A stretch of DNA of 64,000 nucleotides, taken from NCBI RefSeq assembly GCF_009665255.1, contig NZ_CP035686.1:2338501-2402500 (forward strand). Reading direction: 5' to 3'. Position 1 is the first letter of the stretch. Every line of letters begins with the position of its first letter. This stretch comes from Vibrio metoecus. GTDB lineage: Bacteria > Pseudomonadota > Gammaproteobacteria > Enterobacterales > Vibrionaceae. The notes under the pieces were generated by a model. The model saw nothing but the letters and a program-made list of their open reading frames with translations, made no database searches and had not been told where the DNA came from. The position numbers and the translations under genes are program-made. Shown here piece by piece: positions 1 to 8,353 of the stretch.

Positions 1-73
1 GTAAATAAATAGTCTGCAAACTCGGTGGGATAGCAACCGCCACTCACTCAAAAATGGACTATGTTTTGTTACT

Positions 74-112
74 AAAAAACCCCTCAGCTCCACAAGCTGA
101 GGGGTTTCTTTT
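74..112 (-). terminator. bidirectional intrinsic terminator after arcD-like gene
   Basis: A perfect 10-bp stem (CCCCTCAGCT at 80-89, AGCTGAGGGG at 95-104) has a 5-nt loop. It is flanked by an A-run on the left and a T-rich stretch on the right. Read on the minus strand it ends in six T, which fits termination of the antiporter gene that stops at 153. On the plus strand it could end a gene lying left of the window. Bases 1-73 contain no gene I can support. Confidence 0.85.
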
Positions 113-152
113 ATCCATTGTTCAAACGACGTCAATGATCACATCAACGCCT

Positions 153-1559
153 TTACCAAGCACCTTGCCACAGCATACCTGCCGCTCCCAATGCAAAAAG
201 TAATAATGTAAAAGCACCAACCCTTTCTCGGCCACAGAATGCTTTAGCACCTTGTTCACGCTTCGCTTTCAGATAAAACGCAAAACCAGGCACATATAAG
301 AGTGTTGATAACATTAAATAATGTAAACCTGATGCATATAGCAACCACAAACCATAGATCGTAGCACCTAGGCCAATCAGCAGAAGTTTACCTCTGTCTT
401 GCTGCTCAAGAGCCAGCTTGAGCGTAAATGCCCCAACCAGAAAATAGGGTACCAAAATCATTTCGGAAGCAAAAACCAGCAAGGTATCGTAAGTGCTCGC
501 GGTGTAACGTACGAGAATCAATGACACTTGGATACATGAAGTCGTTAAAAACAACGCATTCACAGGGCTCCCAGCAGGGTTCTGTTTAGCGAAACGACGA
601 GGAAAGACTTTATCTTTGGCTGCAAGAAAAGGGGCTTCAGAAGCCAATACCGTCCAACTTAAAAATGCGCCACACACGGAGATCAAAAGCCCAACCGCGA
701 TAATGTACTTACCCCATGGGCCTATAATTGCAGTCAACACTTGCGCCATTGAAGGATTAGGATATTGCGCTAATTCATTAACCTGAATCACTCCCATCGA
801 CAATAGCGTAACTAAGACATAAATCGACAGAGCGGTAAGTAAGCCAAGAATAGTGGCTCGCCCAATATCTTTACGCTGACGAGCTCGGCTTGAAACAACC
901 ACTGCACCTTCAATTCCCACAAAGACCCAAACAGTGATCAGCATGGTTGCTTTGACTTGCCCGAGTAGATCCGCACCTGAAATATGGTGGATACCGGAAA
1001 AATCTAAGCTAAATGTTGACCAATTGAAGGCAGTAATCGCAAAAACAATGAAAAGCAGCAAAGGCACCATTTTAGTCATGGTGGTGATGAGATTGATCAG
1101 CGCGGCGGTTTGCACCCCTCTTAATACTAAGCTGTGAACTCCCCACAATAATAGAGAAGCACCACCAATTGACCACCAAGTATTGCCAGAGCCAAAGATA
1201 ATCTGATCAGGCGTATCAAACAGCAGCCCTAGGGTACTGAACACAATTACTAGATAAGAGACATTCGCGACCATGGCACTAAACCAATAGCCCCATGCCG
1301 AGCAAAATCCTGCAAAATCACCAAAACCTTCGCGAGCGAAGCCAAATACACCGCTGTTTACATGGGACTTGTTGACGGCCAAGTATTGAAAAGAGAGTGC
1401 AAGAAAGATCATGCCGATCCCAGTGATCGACCAGCCGATCATCACTGCCAGTGGACTAGCGACTGCCGCCATATTTTGTGGCAGGCTAAACACGCCCGCG
1501 CCAATCATGGATCCGATCACTAACGCAGTGAGAGAGCCTAAACCCAGTTTTTTATCCAT
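153..1559 (-). CDS. arcD: ArcD-like basic amino acid antiporter (APC superfamily)
   Basis: A 468-residue integral inner-membrane protein with about 12 predicted hydrophobic segments. The N-terminal motif IGSMIGAGVFSLP (residues 16-28) is the glycine-rich substrate-backbone loop of the APC superfamily. Overall it resembles the basic amino acid/polyamine antiporter group (ArcD, arginine:ornithine exchange), which imports arginine and exports ornithine in the arginine deiminase pathway. Arginine repressor and a broken arginine deiminase lie within 11 kb, which supports an arginine role. The arcB and arcC genes are not in the window. The ATG at 1559 has only a weak ribosome-binding site. The family is clear; the exact substrate is inferred, and lysine or another amino acid remains possible. 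Confidence 0.75.
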   Translation of the reverse strand: MDKKLGLGSLTALVIGSMIGAGVFSLPQNMAAVASPLAVMIGWSITGIGMIFLALSFQYLAVNKSHVNSGVFGFAREGFGDFAGFCSAWGYWFSAMVANVSYLVIVFSTLGLLFDTPDQIIFGSGNTWWSIGGASLLLWGVHSLVLRGVQTAALINLITTMTKMVPLLLFIVFAITAFNWSTFSLDFSGIHHISGADLLGQVKATMLITVWVFVGIEGAVVVSSRARQRKDIGRATILGLLTALSIYVLVTLLSMGVIQVNELAQYPNPSMAQVLTAIIGPWGKYIIAVGLLISVCGAFLSWTVLASEAPFLAAKDKVFPRRFAKQNPAGSPVNALFLTTSCIQVSLILVRYTASTYDTLLVFASEMILVPYFLVGAFTLKLALEQQDRGKLLLIGLGATIYGLWLLYASGLHYLMLSTLLYVPGFAFYLKAKREQGAKAFCGRERVGAFTLLLFALGAAGMLWQGAW

Positions 1560-1841
1560 TATTTTTCAATCACCAATAACAGAAGTAAAAGCCATCTTCC
1601 CCTTCCAGAAATCAATAACAGGCAGGAAGAAAATCCTCTGGTTATGACTGAAGGGCAACCAATCAACTCACAACTTACGAGTTGAAGAATAGAAAAAACA
1701 GCGCATCTTACACGAAAAGCAGTGATATGAAATGATAATTAGATAAGTAACATAAGAATTCACTAGTGGTAAAACACAGAGCGACATTTAATACTGTTAA
1801 ATCAAACAATTAATTAAATCACCATGAGAAATGCCAGATAA
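1560..1841. other. gene-free interval upstream of arcD
   Basis: No coding region is visible. It holds the arcD leader on the minus strand and a 7-bp inverted repeat (TCAACTC at 1663-1669, GAGTTGA at 1679-1685) about 105 bp before the arcD start, which could be an operator or a leader hairpin. A loose ARG-box-like sequence near 1727-1744 is too degenerate to claim. Confidence 0.4.
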
Positions 1842-1873
1842 AAAAATACCGCTCATTAAGAGCGGTATTTTTA
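1842..1873 (-). terminator. mdh terminator
   Basis: A stem AATACCGCTC / GAGCGGTATT with a 5-nt loop is flanked by A-runs and T-runs. It lies about 23 bp past the mdh stop codon. The flanks allow function in both directions. Confidence 0.85.
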
Positions 1874-1895
1874 AATGGTCGACCGAGGTGTCGCC

Positions 1896-2831
1896 TTATT
1901 TTACAAACTCAACACCGATTTGAATGTCGCCTTTCAGAGTATCTAGCATGCCATCCAAGGCTGCTTGCTCATAAGCGCTCAATTTGCCGATTTCCAGTAG
2001 CTCTTCAACGCCATTTTTACCTAGCTTGATCGGTTGAGCAAAGAATGGAGCGTGTTCACCCTCACCTTCTACATAAGCATACTCAACCACATTCGCTTCA
2101 CCTTGCATTGCTTTAACCAGTGCAAGACCAAAACGACATGCTGCTTGACCCATAGACAGAGTTGCAGAACCGCCACCCGCTTTGGCTTCAACGACTTCAG
2201 TACCTGCATTTTGGATACGCTTAGTCAACGCTGCGACTTCTTCATCGGTAAAGCTCACGCCTTCCACTTGTGATAGTAAAGGCAGAATGGTGACACCGGA
2301 GTGGCCGCCAATCACAGGTACACGGACTTGACCAGGATCTTTATCTTTCAGCGCAGCAACGAAGGTTTCAGAGCGGATCACATCCAGAGTGGTAATACCA
2401 AATAGTTTACGCTTGTCATACACACCTGCTTTCTTCAGCACTTCCGCTGCGATTGGCACTGTGGTGTTTACTGGGTTAGTAATGATGCCGACACACGCTT
2501 TTGGACACACCACGGCGATTTTTTCTGCTAATGCTTTGACAATACCAGCGTTCACATTGAACAAATCCGCACGATCCATACCCGGCTTACGAGCAACACC
2601 AGCAGAAACTAATACCACATCCGCACCTTCCAGTGCAGGCGTTGGATCTTCACCCGCATAACCTTTGATGGAGACTGGTGTTGGAATATGACTCAGATCT
2701 GCTGCCACACCTGGAGTAACCGGTGCGATATCATACAGAGCTAGATCAGAACCAGCAGGAAGACGATTTTTGAGTAACAGAGCAAGGGCTTGACCAATGC
2801 CGCCAGCGGCACCAATAACAGCGACTTTCAT
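1896..2831 (-). CDS. mdh: malate dehydrogenase
   Basis: NAD-dependent malate dehydrogenase, interconverting malate and oxaloacetate in the TCA cycle (cytoplasm). At 311 residues it has the normal length for the gammaproteobacterial dimeric enzyme. The Rossmann motif GAAGGIG is at residues 7-13. Substrate-binding Arg81, Arg87 and Arg153 and the catalytic pair Asp150/His177 are all present at the E. coli positions. The frame stays open a further 42 codons upstream, but the ATG at 2831 is preceded by a good AAGGAG site and gives the family N-terminus MKVAVIGAAGG. It is divergent from argR, as in many enteric and Vibrio genomes. Confidence 0.97.
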   Translation of the reverse strand: MKVAVIGAAGGIGQALALLLKNRLPAGSDLALYDIAPVTPGVAADLSHIPTPVSIKGYAGEDPTPALEGADVVLVSAGVARKPGMDRADLFNVNAGIVKALAEKIAVVCPKACVGIITNPVNTTVPIAAEVLKKAGVYDKRKLFGITTLDVIRSETFVAALKDKDPGQVRVPVIGGHSGVTILPLLSQVEGVSFTDEEVAALTKRIQNAGTEVVEAKAGGGSATLSMGQAACRFGLALVKAMQGEANVVEYAYVEGEGEHAPFFAQPIKLGKNGVEELLEIGKLSAYEQAALDGMLDTLKGDIQIGVEFVK

Positions 2832-2901
2832 CGTAAATCTCCTTGAGAGTAATCTCTTATAAGTTTGTAGGGTGATTAGGTGTATCCGACCGTCAAACGC
2901 T

Positions 2902-2929
2902 ATAGTAATCACAATCTGATTACAATCAA
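2902..2929 (-). promoter_or_regulatory. candidate mdh promoter
   Basis: On the minus strand TTGATT (complement of 2924-2929) is followed after 16 bp by TACTAT (complement of 2902-2907). This would place the mdh start site near 2895 with a leader of roughly 65 nt. It was found by eye only. Confidence 0.35.
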
Positions 2930-3099
2930 TTAACGTCAGCTTTGCGACTTTGCGCAATACTGCGGAATTAAGCGTTACAGAATAGCAGACGATTATCGGT
3001 CAATGTTCAATTTAGACAAAGAGTTATAAAGCGATCTAACCTGATATCAAAAACATTTACAGTGACAGTTAAGACAAATTTAGCGAGTCGTTTGGTGTG

Positions 3100-3138
3100 T
3101 CATGCATAGGTATGCGAGAATATGCACAAATTGATCAA
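3100..3138 (+). promoter_or_regulatory. candidate tandem ARG boxes before argR
   Basis: Two imperfect 18-bp sequences separated by 3 bp (3100-3117 and 3121-3138) resemble paired ArgR operators. The second begins TATGCACA, like one of the E. coli argR operator boxes as I remember it. The first is poorer. The site lies just before the argR start, as expected for autorepression. Match quality is modest. Confidence 0.4.
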
Positions 3139-3159
3139 TTAACCAAAGTAAGAAGAACA

Positions 3160-3630
3160 ATGCGTAACGTAGATAAACAAGACAACCTCGTCCGAGCTTT
3201 TAAAGCTTTGCTGAAAGAAGAGCGCTTTGGTTCACAAGGCGATATCGTTGAAGCCCTGAAAAATGAAGGTTTTGACAACATTAACCAATCTAAAGTATCG
3301 CGTATGCTGACTAAGTTTGGCGCGGTACGTACCCGTAATGCCAAAATGGAGATGGTTTACTGCTTGCCTGCCGAGTTAGGCGTTCCAACCGCCAGCAGTT
3401 CACTACGTGAGTTGGTACTCGATGTGGACTACAACAACGCGTTAGTTGTCATTCGTACTGGTCCTGGTGCTGCACAGTTGATTGCACGCCTGTTGGATTC
3501 GCTAGGTAAATCGGAAGGGATTCTAGGTGTAGTCGCTGGCGATGATACGATTTTCATTACACCGACACTCGATGTACCAGTCAAAGAGTTATTCCACTCG
3601 GTTTGTGAACTGTTTGAATACGCAGGCTAA
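3160..3630 (+). CDS. argR: arginine repressor ArgR
   Basis: Arginine-responsive hexameric DNA-binding protein controlling arginine biosynthesis and catabolism. From the ATG at 3160 it is 156 residues, exactly the E. coli length. An in-frame start at 3097 would add 21 residues with no family match. The N-terminal winged helix-turn-helix spans about residues 1-70 (SQGDIVEAL, then the recognition region SKVSRML). The C-terminal oligomerisation and arginine-binding domain carries GPGAAQLIARLLD and the Asp128-Asp129 pair (GDDTIF) that contacts arginine. It is divergent from mdh. Nearby arginine genes (arcD-like, arcA) are plausible targets. Confidence 0.96.
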   Translation: MRNVDKQDNLVRAFKALLKEERFGSQGDIVEALKNEGFDNINQSKVSRMLTKFGAVRTRNAKMEMVYCLPAELGVPTASSSLRELVLDVDYNNALVVIRTGPGAAQLIARLLDSLGKSEGILGVVAGDDTIFITPTLDVPVKELFHSVCELFEYAG

Positions 3631-3653
3631 ACCCATTTATCTATTGAATATTT

Positions 3654-3682
3654 TTTGGTCACGTATCATTCACGTGACCAAA
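3654..3682. repeat. 11-bp perfect inverted repeat after argR
   Basis: TTTGGTCACGT (3654-3664) and ACGTGACCAAA (3672-3682) form a perfect 11-bp stem with a 7-nt loop, 24 bp after the argR stop. There is no T-run on the plus strand, so it is either a weak or Rho-assisted terminator, an mRNA 3' stabiliser, or a protein-binding palindrome. Confidence 0.7.
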
Positions 3683-3955
3683 CTCACATCTTAGACACAT
3701 CGTCCCCGCGCACCATTAAAAACTAACCATTTGAAACTAAACAACAATGTTTATAGGATACTCAACATCTTGCTGTTTAATAAATGAGTCAATCACACTA
3801 TAAATTTTAACAGTTGTGTAATTATCTGTTGTTTTTTTGGTATGATTCCACCGCTTTATCATTTTTTTTGGCGCATAAAGCCACGTTTCTCAGGCAGGAA
3901 AGCTCGAAGCCACGCTGACGCTTTGGGACACATTACAATGAAGGAAGGGAAATTC
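3683..3955 (+). other. leader region of the TAXI-TRAP operon
   Basis: AT-rich, gene-free. An in-frame extension of the downstream gene is open from 3842 but has no homology-like content and no signal-peptide character. A TATGAT hexamer at 3841-3846 could be a -10 element. No operator was recognised. Confidence 0.35.
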
Positions 3956-4924
3956 ATGTCATTACCTAAAATAATCAAGATGGGTGCTATTGCAGCCGCT
4001 GTTATCGGCTCAGGTATCGCCAGCGCACAAGATTTTATTACGATCGGTACCGGCTCGGTCACGGGTGTTTATTATCCAACGGGCGGCGCTATCTGTAAGT
4101 TGGTAAATAAAGACCGTAAAGATCACAACATTCGCTGTTCAGTTGAATCCACTGGCGGATCTATCTACAACGTTAACACCATTCGTTCTGGTGAATTGGA
4201 CTTCGGCATCGTGCAGTCCGATTGGCAATACCATGGTTATAATGGTACTAGCGAATTTGCAGAGCAAGGTCCATACAAAAAACTGCGTGCCGTGTTCTCA
4301 CTCCACACCGAGCCGTTCAACATTATCGCGCGTGCAGATTCAGGTATTGAAAACGTGAAAGACCTAGCAGGTAAGCGCGTTAACATCGGCAACCCTGGTT
4401 CTGGTGATCGTGCGACCATGCAAGTGGTAATGGATGCTTTCGGTTGGACCAACGACAGCTTTAAACTGGCGTCTGAGCTGAAAGGCTCTGAGCGTTCTCA
4501 AGCTCTGTGTGACAACAAGATTGATGCCTTTATCTACATGGTGGGCCATCCAAATGGTGCAATCAAAGAAGCAACGACTTCTTGCGCTGCTAAACTAGTC
4601 CCCGCTACCGGTCCTGAGATCGAAAAAATCGTAGCCAACAACCCTTACTATGCTTACAGCGTGGTGCCTGCAGGCATGTACAGCGGTACCGACCAAGATG
4701 TGAAGAGCTTCGGTGTGGCCGCTACACTAGTGACTTCTGAAGATGTCTCCGAAGCGGTGGTATACAACGTGACCAAAGCAGTATTTGAAAACTTTGATAC
4801 TTTCACGCGTCTCCACCCAGCCTTCGCCAACCTGAAGAAAGAGGACATGGTCACGGCAGGTAACTCGATCCCTCTCCATCCTGGTGCTGTGAAGTACTAC
4901 AAAGAAGTGGGTTTGATGAAGTAA
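3956..4924 (+). CDS. TAXI family TRAP transporter solute-binding protein
   Basis: Periplasmic substrate-binding subunit of a TRAP-type secondary transporter, TAXI subfamily (annotated in older genomes as immunogenic protein, Bcsp31-like). The start at 3956 is chosen because AAGGAAGGGA lies just upstream and it gives a clean signal peptide: basic MSLPKIIK, a hydrophobic core, and cleavage after ASA (residue 24). The mature protein begins QDFITIGTGSVTGVYYPTGG, the typical TAXI N-terminus. Total length is 322 residues. It is followed by its permease after a 159-bp gap with a stem-loop. The ligand is unknown from sequence; glutamate, 2-oxoglutarate and other small acids are known for the subfamily. 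Confidence 0.92.
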   Translation: MSLPKIIKMGAIAAAVIGSGIASAQDFITIGTGSVTGVYYPTGGAICKLVNKDRKDHNIRCSVESTGGSIYNVNTIRSGELDFGIVQSDWQYHGYNGTSEFAEQGPYKKLRAVFSLHTEPFNIIARADSGIENVKDLAGKRVNIGNPGSGDRATMQVVMDAFGWTNDSFKLASELKGSERSQALCDNKIDAFIYMVGHPNGAIKEATTSCAAKLVPATGPEIEKIVANNPYYAYSVVPAGMYSGTDQDVKSFGVAATLVTSEDVSEAVVYNVTKAVFENFDTFTRLHPAFANLKKEDMVTAGNSIPLHPGAVKYYKEVGLMK

Positions 4925-4965
4925 ACCTTTGTTTAAAAACGTTCATCTAACAAAGTAAAACACAA

Positions 4966-4985
4966 GAGGAGGCAATCGCCTCCTC
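4966..4985 (+). other. intergenic stem-loop between TRAP binding protein and permease
   Basis: GAGGAGGC (4966-4973) and GCCTCCTC (4978-4985) form a perfect 8-bp GC-rich stem with a 4-nt loop and no T-run after it. Its position right after the binding-protein gene suits a 3' mRNA-stabilising element giving more binding protein than permease. Confidence 0.7.
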
Positions 4986-5083
4986 ATTAGTATCACGTGA
5001 CCTTTTGGTGATACTACTTTCAGGTACAACACTCTCAGTACCGATGATAAGTCTATGGAACATCAATAATAAGGATAAGGTAC

Positions 5084-7648
5084 ATGACGCAGACAACAAC
5101 ATCGTCGCCCGATGTGCAAGAGATGGTGGCACAGGCGGATACCGGAGCCAGAAACCCGAAAGGTCTTCCGGGACGTATACTTTGGTTCGTGCCGCTCTGT
5201 TGGTCACTGTTCCAGCTTTGGTACGCCTCACCGCTACCCTTTATTTTCGATTTTGGCGTACTGAACGACACACAAGCACGTTCGATTCACTTATCTTTCG
5301 CCGTTTTCCTCGCTTTTACCGCTTACCCTGCAATGAAAGGCTCACCGCGCGATCGCATTCCGTTAATGGATTGGGTTTTAGCCCTAGCTGGCAGTTTTGC
5401 GGCAGCTTACATCTACCTGTTTTATGCAGAGCTCGCCAGCCGCTCAGGAGCTCCTACCCAAATGGATGTGATTATGTCTGTGATAGGCATGATCCTACTT
5501 TTGGAGGCGACCCGCCGCGCATTAGGTCCACCGCTGATGATGGTAGCGGCTTTATTTTTACTCTACACCTTCGCAGGCCCTTACATGCCTGACGTAATTG
5601 CCCACAAAGGGGCGAGCCTAAATAAGGCGATGTCACACTTATGGCTAACCACTGAAGGGGTATTTGGTGTTGCACTTGGGGTATCTACCTCGTTTGTTTT
5701 CCTATTTGTACTGTTTGGCGCCATGTTAGAACGAGCTGGGGCTGGGGCTTACTTCATCAAAGTCGCTTTCTCGATGCTCGGACATATGCGTGGTGGTCCA
5801 GCCAAAGCTGCGGTGGTTGCATCAGGACTTTCTGGACTTGTGTCCGGTTCTTCGATCGCCAACGTGGTGACTACAGGCACCTTTACCATTCCGCTCATGA
5901 AACGCGTTGGCTTTCCCGGAACCAAAGCGGGGGCCGTGGAAGTAGCCGCATCCACCAACGGCCAGTTGACTCCGCCAATCATGGGAGCAGCCGCTTTCTT
6001 GATGGTGGAATATGTCGGAATTTCTTATGTCGAAGTGATCAAAGCCGCCATTCTACCAGCGCTGATTTCCTATATCGCCTTGATCTACATTGTTCACCTT
6101 GAAGCCTGTAAGGCGGGCATGAGTGGCCTTCCTCGTCGTAACCAATCGACACTCGCTCAAAAGCTACTCTCTTTTACCGCCACGATTCTAGGCTTATGCG
6201 TGATCAGCGCACTGGTTTATTACGGTGTCGGCTGGACCAAAGAAGCCTTTGGCGCAGCGGCTACACCACTACTGACGGTTATCTTGTTAGTGGCTTACGT
6301 TGGGCTGGTAAAAATTTCCGCGCCGTATGCGAAAGACGGACTAGGAATTGATGAAGACTTACAGTTCGTCCCTGATATCGCTCCAACGTTAAAATCGGGC
6401 TTGCACTACTTACTGCCGATTGTGGTTTTGGTGTGGTGTTTAACGGTTGAACGATTCTCTCCAGGACTCTCTGCATTTTGGGCAACCATCTTTATGGTGT
6501 TCATTCTGCTCACCCAACGTCCACTAATGGCTTTATTTAACCGTACAGGCTCACTCGGTGATGCCACCAAAGAAGGTGTGACCGATCTTTTCGAAAGCTT
6601 GGTCTCTGGGGCGCGTAACATGATCGGTATCGGGGTAGCAACGGCTGCTGCGGGTACAGTTGTGGGCGTGGTAACCCTCACAGGAATTGGCCTAGTGATG
6701 ACTGACTTTGTCGAGTTTATCTCTGGCGGTAGCGTCATCATGATGTTGATTTTTACCGCGGTGATCAGCTTGATCCTCGGTATGGGTTTGCCAACCACAG
6801 CCAACTACATTGTGGTCTCCACCTTGATGGCTCCCGTGATCGTCACATTAGGTGCTGAGCATGGCTTGATCATCCCTCTGATTGCGGTGCATCTGTTCGT
6901 GTTCTACTTCGGTATCTTGGCTGATGATACACCGCCGGTTGGTCTCGCTGCTTTTGCTGCCGCGGCGATCGCCAAATCGGACCCTATCCGAACGGGTATT
7001 CAAGGTTTCGCTTACGACATACGGACGGCGATCCTGCCTTTCATGTTTGTGTTTAACACCCAACTCTTACTAATGGGGATTGATACTTGGTGGCACTTAA
7101 TGCTCACCATACTCTCTTCCATTACGGCCATGTTGTTGTTTTCCGCAGCAACACAGGGATGGTGGTTAACCAAAACCAAATGGTGGGAAATCGTCGCGCT
7201 ACTGGTACTGACCTTTACTTTCTTCCGCCCCGGTTTTTGGTGGGACATGGTCTACCCAGCTCAAGTCATGTATGCCGGCACCAAGTTAGAGCAGATTGTG
7301 GAGCAAACGCCTGTAGGCCAACCGATCCAAATGATTGTGGCTGGGGAAAATCTCAAAGGCGAATACACCTCCAAAACCGTACAGTTACCGTTTGAAGATC
7401 GCGCTGTCGGCGCTCAAGCACGGATTGCGTCTATGGGCTTAACCCTGCTCAATGATAAAAACCGCATGTTGGTCGAAATGGTGGAATTCGGTAGCCCAGC
7501 CGAAGCGGCAGGTATCGACTTTGATTGGGAAATTCGTTCAGTCGTGGTCGATAGCGATCGTCCGATGAAAGAGTGGGTATTCCTGCCAGCAATTTTGCTC
7601 ACTCTGCTGCTGGCTTGGAACCAAAAAAGACGGATAAAAAAGGCATAA
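5084..7648 (+). CDS. TRAP transporter fused 4TM/12TM permease with C-terminal DUF3394-type region
   Basis: Inner-membrane permease of the TAXI-TRAP system, with the small and large TRAP subunits fused in one 854-residue chain. The first part (about residues 25-130) is DctQ-like. The central part (about 130-640) is DctM-like with conserved segments GLSGLVSGSSIANVVTTGTFTIPLMKR and LGMGLPTTANYIV. After residue 640 come more membrane segments and a soluble stretch containing GSPAEAAGID (near residues 802-811), which resembles the ligand-loop end of a PDZ domain and corresponds to the DUF3394 tail seen on some TRAP permeases. The chain ends with a last hydrophobic helix and a basic tail. The start has an AAGGATAAGG site. 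Coupling is probably to Na+. Confidence 0.93.
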   Translation: MTQTTTSSPDVQEMVAQADTGARNPKGLPGRILWFVPLCWSLFQLWYASPLPFIFDFGVLNDTQARSIHLSFAVFLAFTAYPAMKGSPRDRIPLMDWVLALAGSFAAAYIYLFYAELASRSGAPTQMDVIMSVIGMILLLEATRRALGPPLMMVAALFLLYTFAGPYMPDVIAHKGASLNKAMSHLWLTTEGVFGVALGVSTSFVFLFVLFGAMLERAGAGAYFIKVAFSMLGHMRGGPAKAAVVASGLSGLVSGSSIANVVTTGTFTIPLMKRVGFPGTKAGAVEVAASTNGQLTPPIMGAAAFLMVEYVGISYVEVIKAAILPALISYIALIYIVHLEACKAGMSGLPRRNQSTLAQKLLSFTATILGLCVISALVYYGVGWTKEAFGAAATPLLTVILLVAYVGLVKISAPYAKDGLGIDEDLQFVPDIAPTLKSGLHYLLPIVVLVWCLTVERFSPGLSAFWATIFMVFILLTQRPLMALFNRTGSLGDATKEGVTDLFESLVSGARNMIGIGVATAAAGTVVGVVTLTGIGLVMTDFVEFISGGSVIMMLIFTAVISLILGMGLPTTANYIVVSTLMAPVIVTLGAEHGLIIPLIAVHLFVFYFGILADDTPPVGLAAFAAAAIAKSDPIRTGIQGFAYDIRTAILPFMFVFNTQLLLMGIDTWWHLMLTILSSITAMLLFSAATQGWWLTKTKWWEIVALLVLTFTFFRPGFWWDMVYPAQVMYAGTKLEQIVEQTPVGQPIQMIVAGENLKGEYTSKTVQLPFEDRAVGAQARIASMGLTLLNDKNRMLVEMVEFGSPAEAAGIDFDWEIRSVVVDSDRPMKEWVFLPAILLTLLLAWNQKRRIKKA

Positions 7649-7663
7649 CAAGGTGCTGCGTCA

Positions 7664-7689
7664 ATATGCCTGAGTCAAATCAGGCATAT
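7664..7689 (+). other. intergenic stem-loop between TRAP permease and usp
   Basis: ATATGCCTGA (7664-7673) and TCAGGCATAT (7680-7689) form a perfect 10-bp stem with a 6-nt loop, about 15 bp after the permease stop. No T-run follows, so read-through into the stress-protein gene is possible. Confidence 0.7.
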
Positions 7690-7764
7690 ACTTAACGCGT
7701 CAATGAATCATCGCCAACCTATCCCCTAAACTCATAAGGATAGGGAATAACCCTAGAGAGCGTC

Positions 7765-8202
7765 ATGTATAAACATATTCTTGTTCCGGTTGATTTGAAT
7801 GAACAAGGCTTTGCTGACAAAGCGGTTCAGCTTGCAGTCTGGCATGCCAAACATTCCAACGCCGAAATTCACTTGCTGAACGTGTTGCCAGGCATTCACA
7901 TGTCGATGGTGGCGACCTATTTTCCAAAAGATGCCGCAGCACAAATGAAAAATGATGTGCGTGCTCAGCTCAAAGCATTTGCTGATAAACATATTGATGA
8001 AGAGATTGTTTACAAGCTGCACATTGCAGAAGGCAAAGCTTACGCGACCATCCTTGATTATGCGGAGCGTTTAGGTGCGGACCTTATCGTCATGCCTAGC
8101 CACAAACGTTCACGCATTGATAAAGTCATGCTCGGCTCTGTGGCAAGCAAAGTGGTAGAAAACTCCCCGATCAACGTATTGGTCGTTAAGCCACAAGGTT
8201 AA
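7765..8202 (+). CDS. universal stress protein A family, TRAP-associated
   Basis: A 145-residue cytoplasmic protein of the Usp alpha/beta fold. The N-terminus YKHILVPVDLNE carries the conserved Asp of the nucleotide site, and the C-terminal GSVASKVVENSPINVLVV matches the family. The usual ATP motif G-2X-G-9X-G(S/T) is incomplete: only the last GS is present and the preceding stretch reads MPSHKRSRIDKVML. It may therefore bind ATP poorly or not at all. Usp proteins encoded beside TRAP systems (TeaD in Halomonas) regulate transport, which is the most likely role here. An intrinsic terminator follows. Confidence 0.88.
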   Translation: MYKHILVPVDLNEQGFADKAVQLAVWHAKHSNAEIHLLNVLPGIHMSMVATYFPKDAAAQMKNDVRAQLKAFADKHIDEEIVYKLHIAEGKAYATILDYAERLGADLIVMPSHKRSRIDKVMLGSVASKVVENSPINVLVVKPQG

Positions 8203-8229
8203 TTGACCACAATTTTTAATATGTCACTC

Positions 8230-8255
8230 AAGGCGCTTCATAGCGCCTTTTTTAT
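8230..8255 (+). terminator. terminator after usp
   Basis: AAGGCGCT / AGCGCCTT stem with a TCAT loop, followed by a run of T. It closes the TRAP-usp operon. Confidence 0.9.
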
Positions 8256-8291
8256 TCACCGATTCCTATCGCATTGATTGGTTTTTCCTTC

Positions 8292-8320
8292 TTGATGAAT
8301 TGAGAATTATTATCAATAAT
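8292..8320 (+). promoter_or_regulatory. promoter with embedded Fur box
   Basis: TTGATG (8292-8297), a 17-bp spacer and AATAAT (8315-8320) form a plausible sigma-70 promoter 33 bp before the DUF2061 gene. The 19-mer at 8299-8317, read on the minus strand as ATTGATAATAATTCTCAAT, matches the Vibrio Fur consensus AATGANAATNATTNTCATT except for a symmetrical pair of changes. It fills the spacer and overlaps the -10, the ideal position for iron-dependent repression. Confidence 0.75.
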
Positions 8321-8353
8321 AACTCCATCAAACAAGATCAGGTGGACTGAATC

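Noticed and set aside
1..73. Possible gene end or tRNA at the left edge
   Set aside because: All three plus-strand frames stop within the first 12 bases and no cloverleaf can be drawn.
1722..1765. ARG-box-like sequence upstream of arcD
   Set aside because: About 12 of 16 positions match and no paired box is present; too weak to claim.
6406..6804. 132-codon minus-strand frame within the TRAP permease
   Set aside because: Antisense shadow of a GC-rich membrane-protein gene; no ribosome-binding site and a low-complexity translation.
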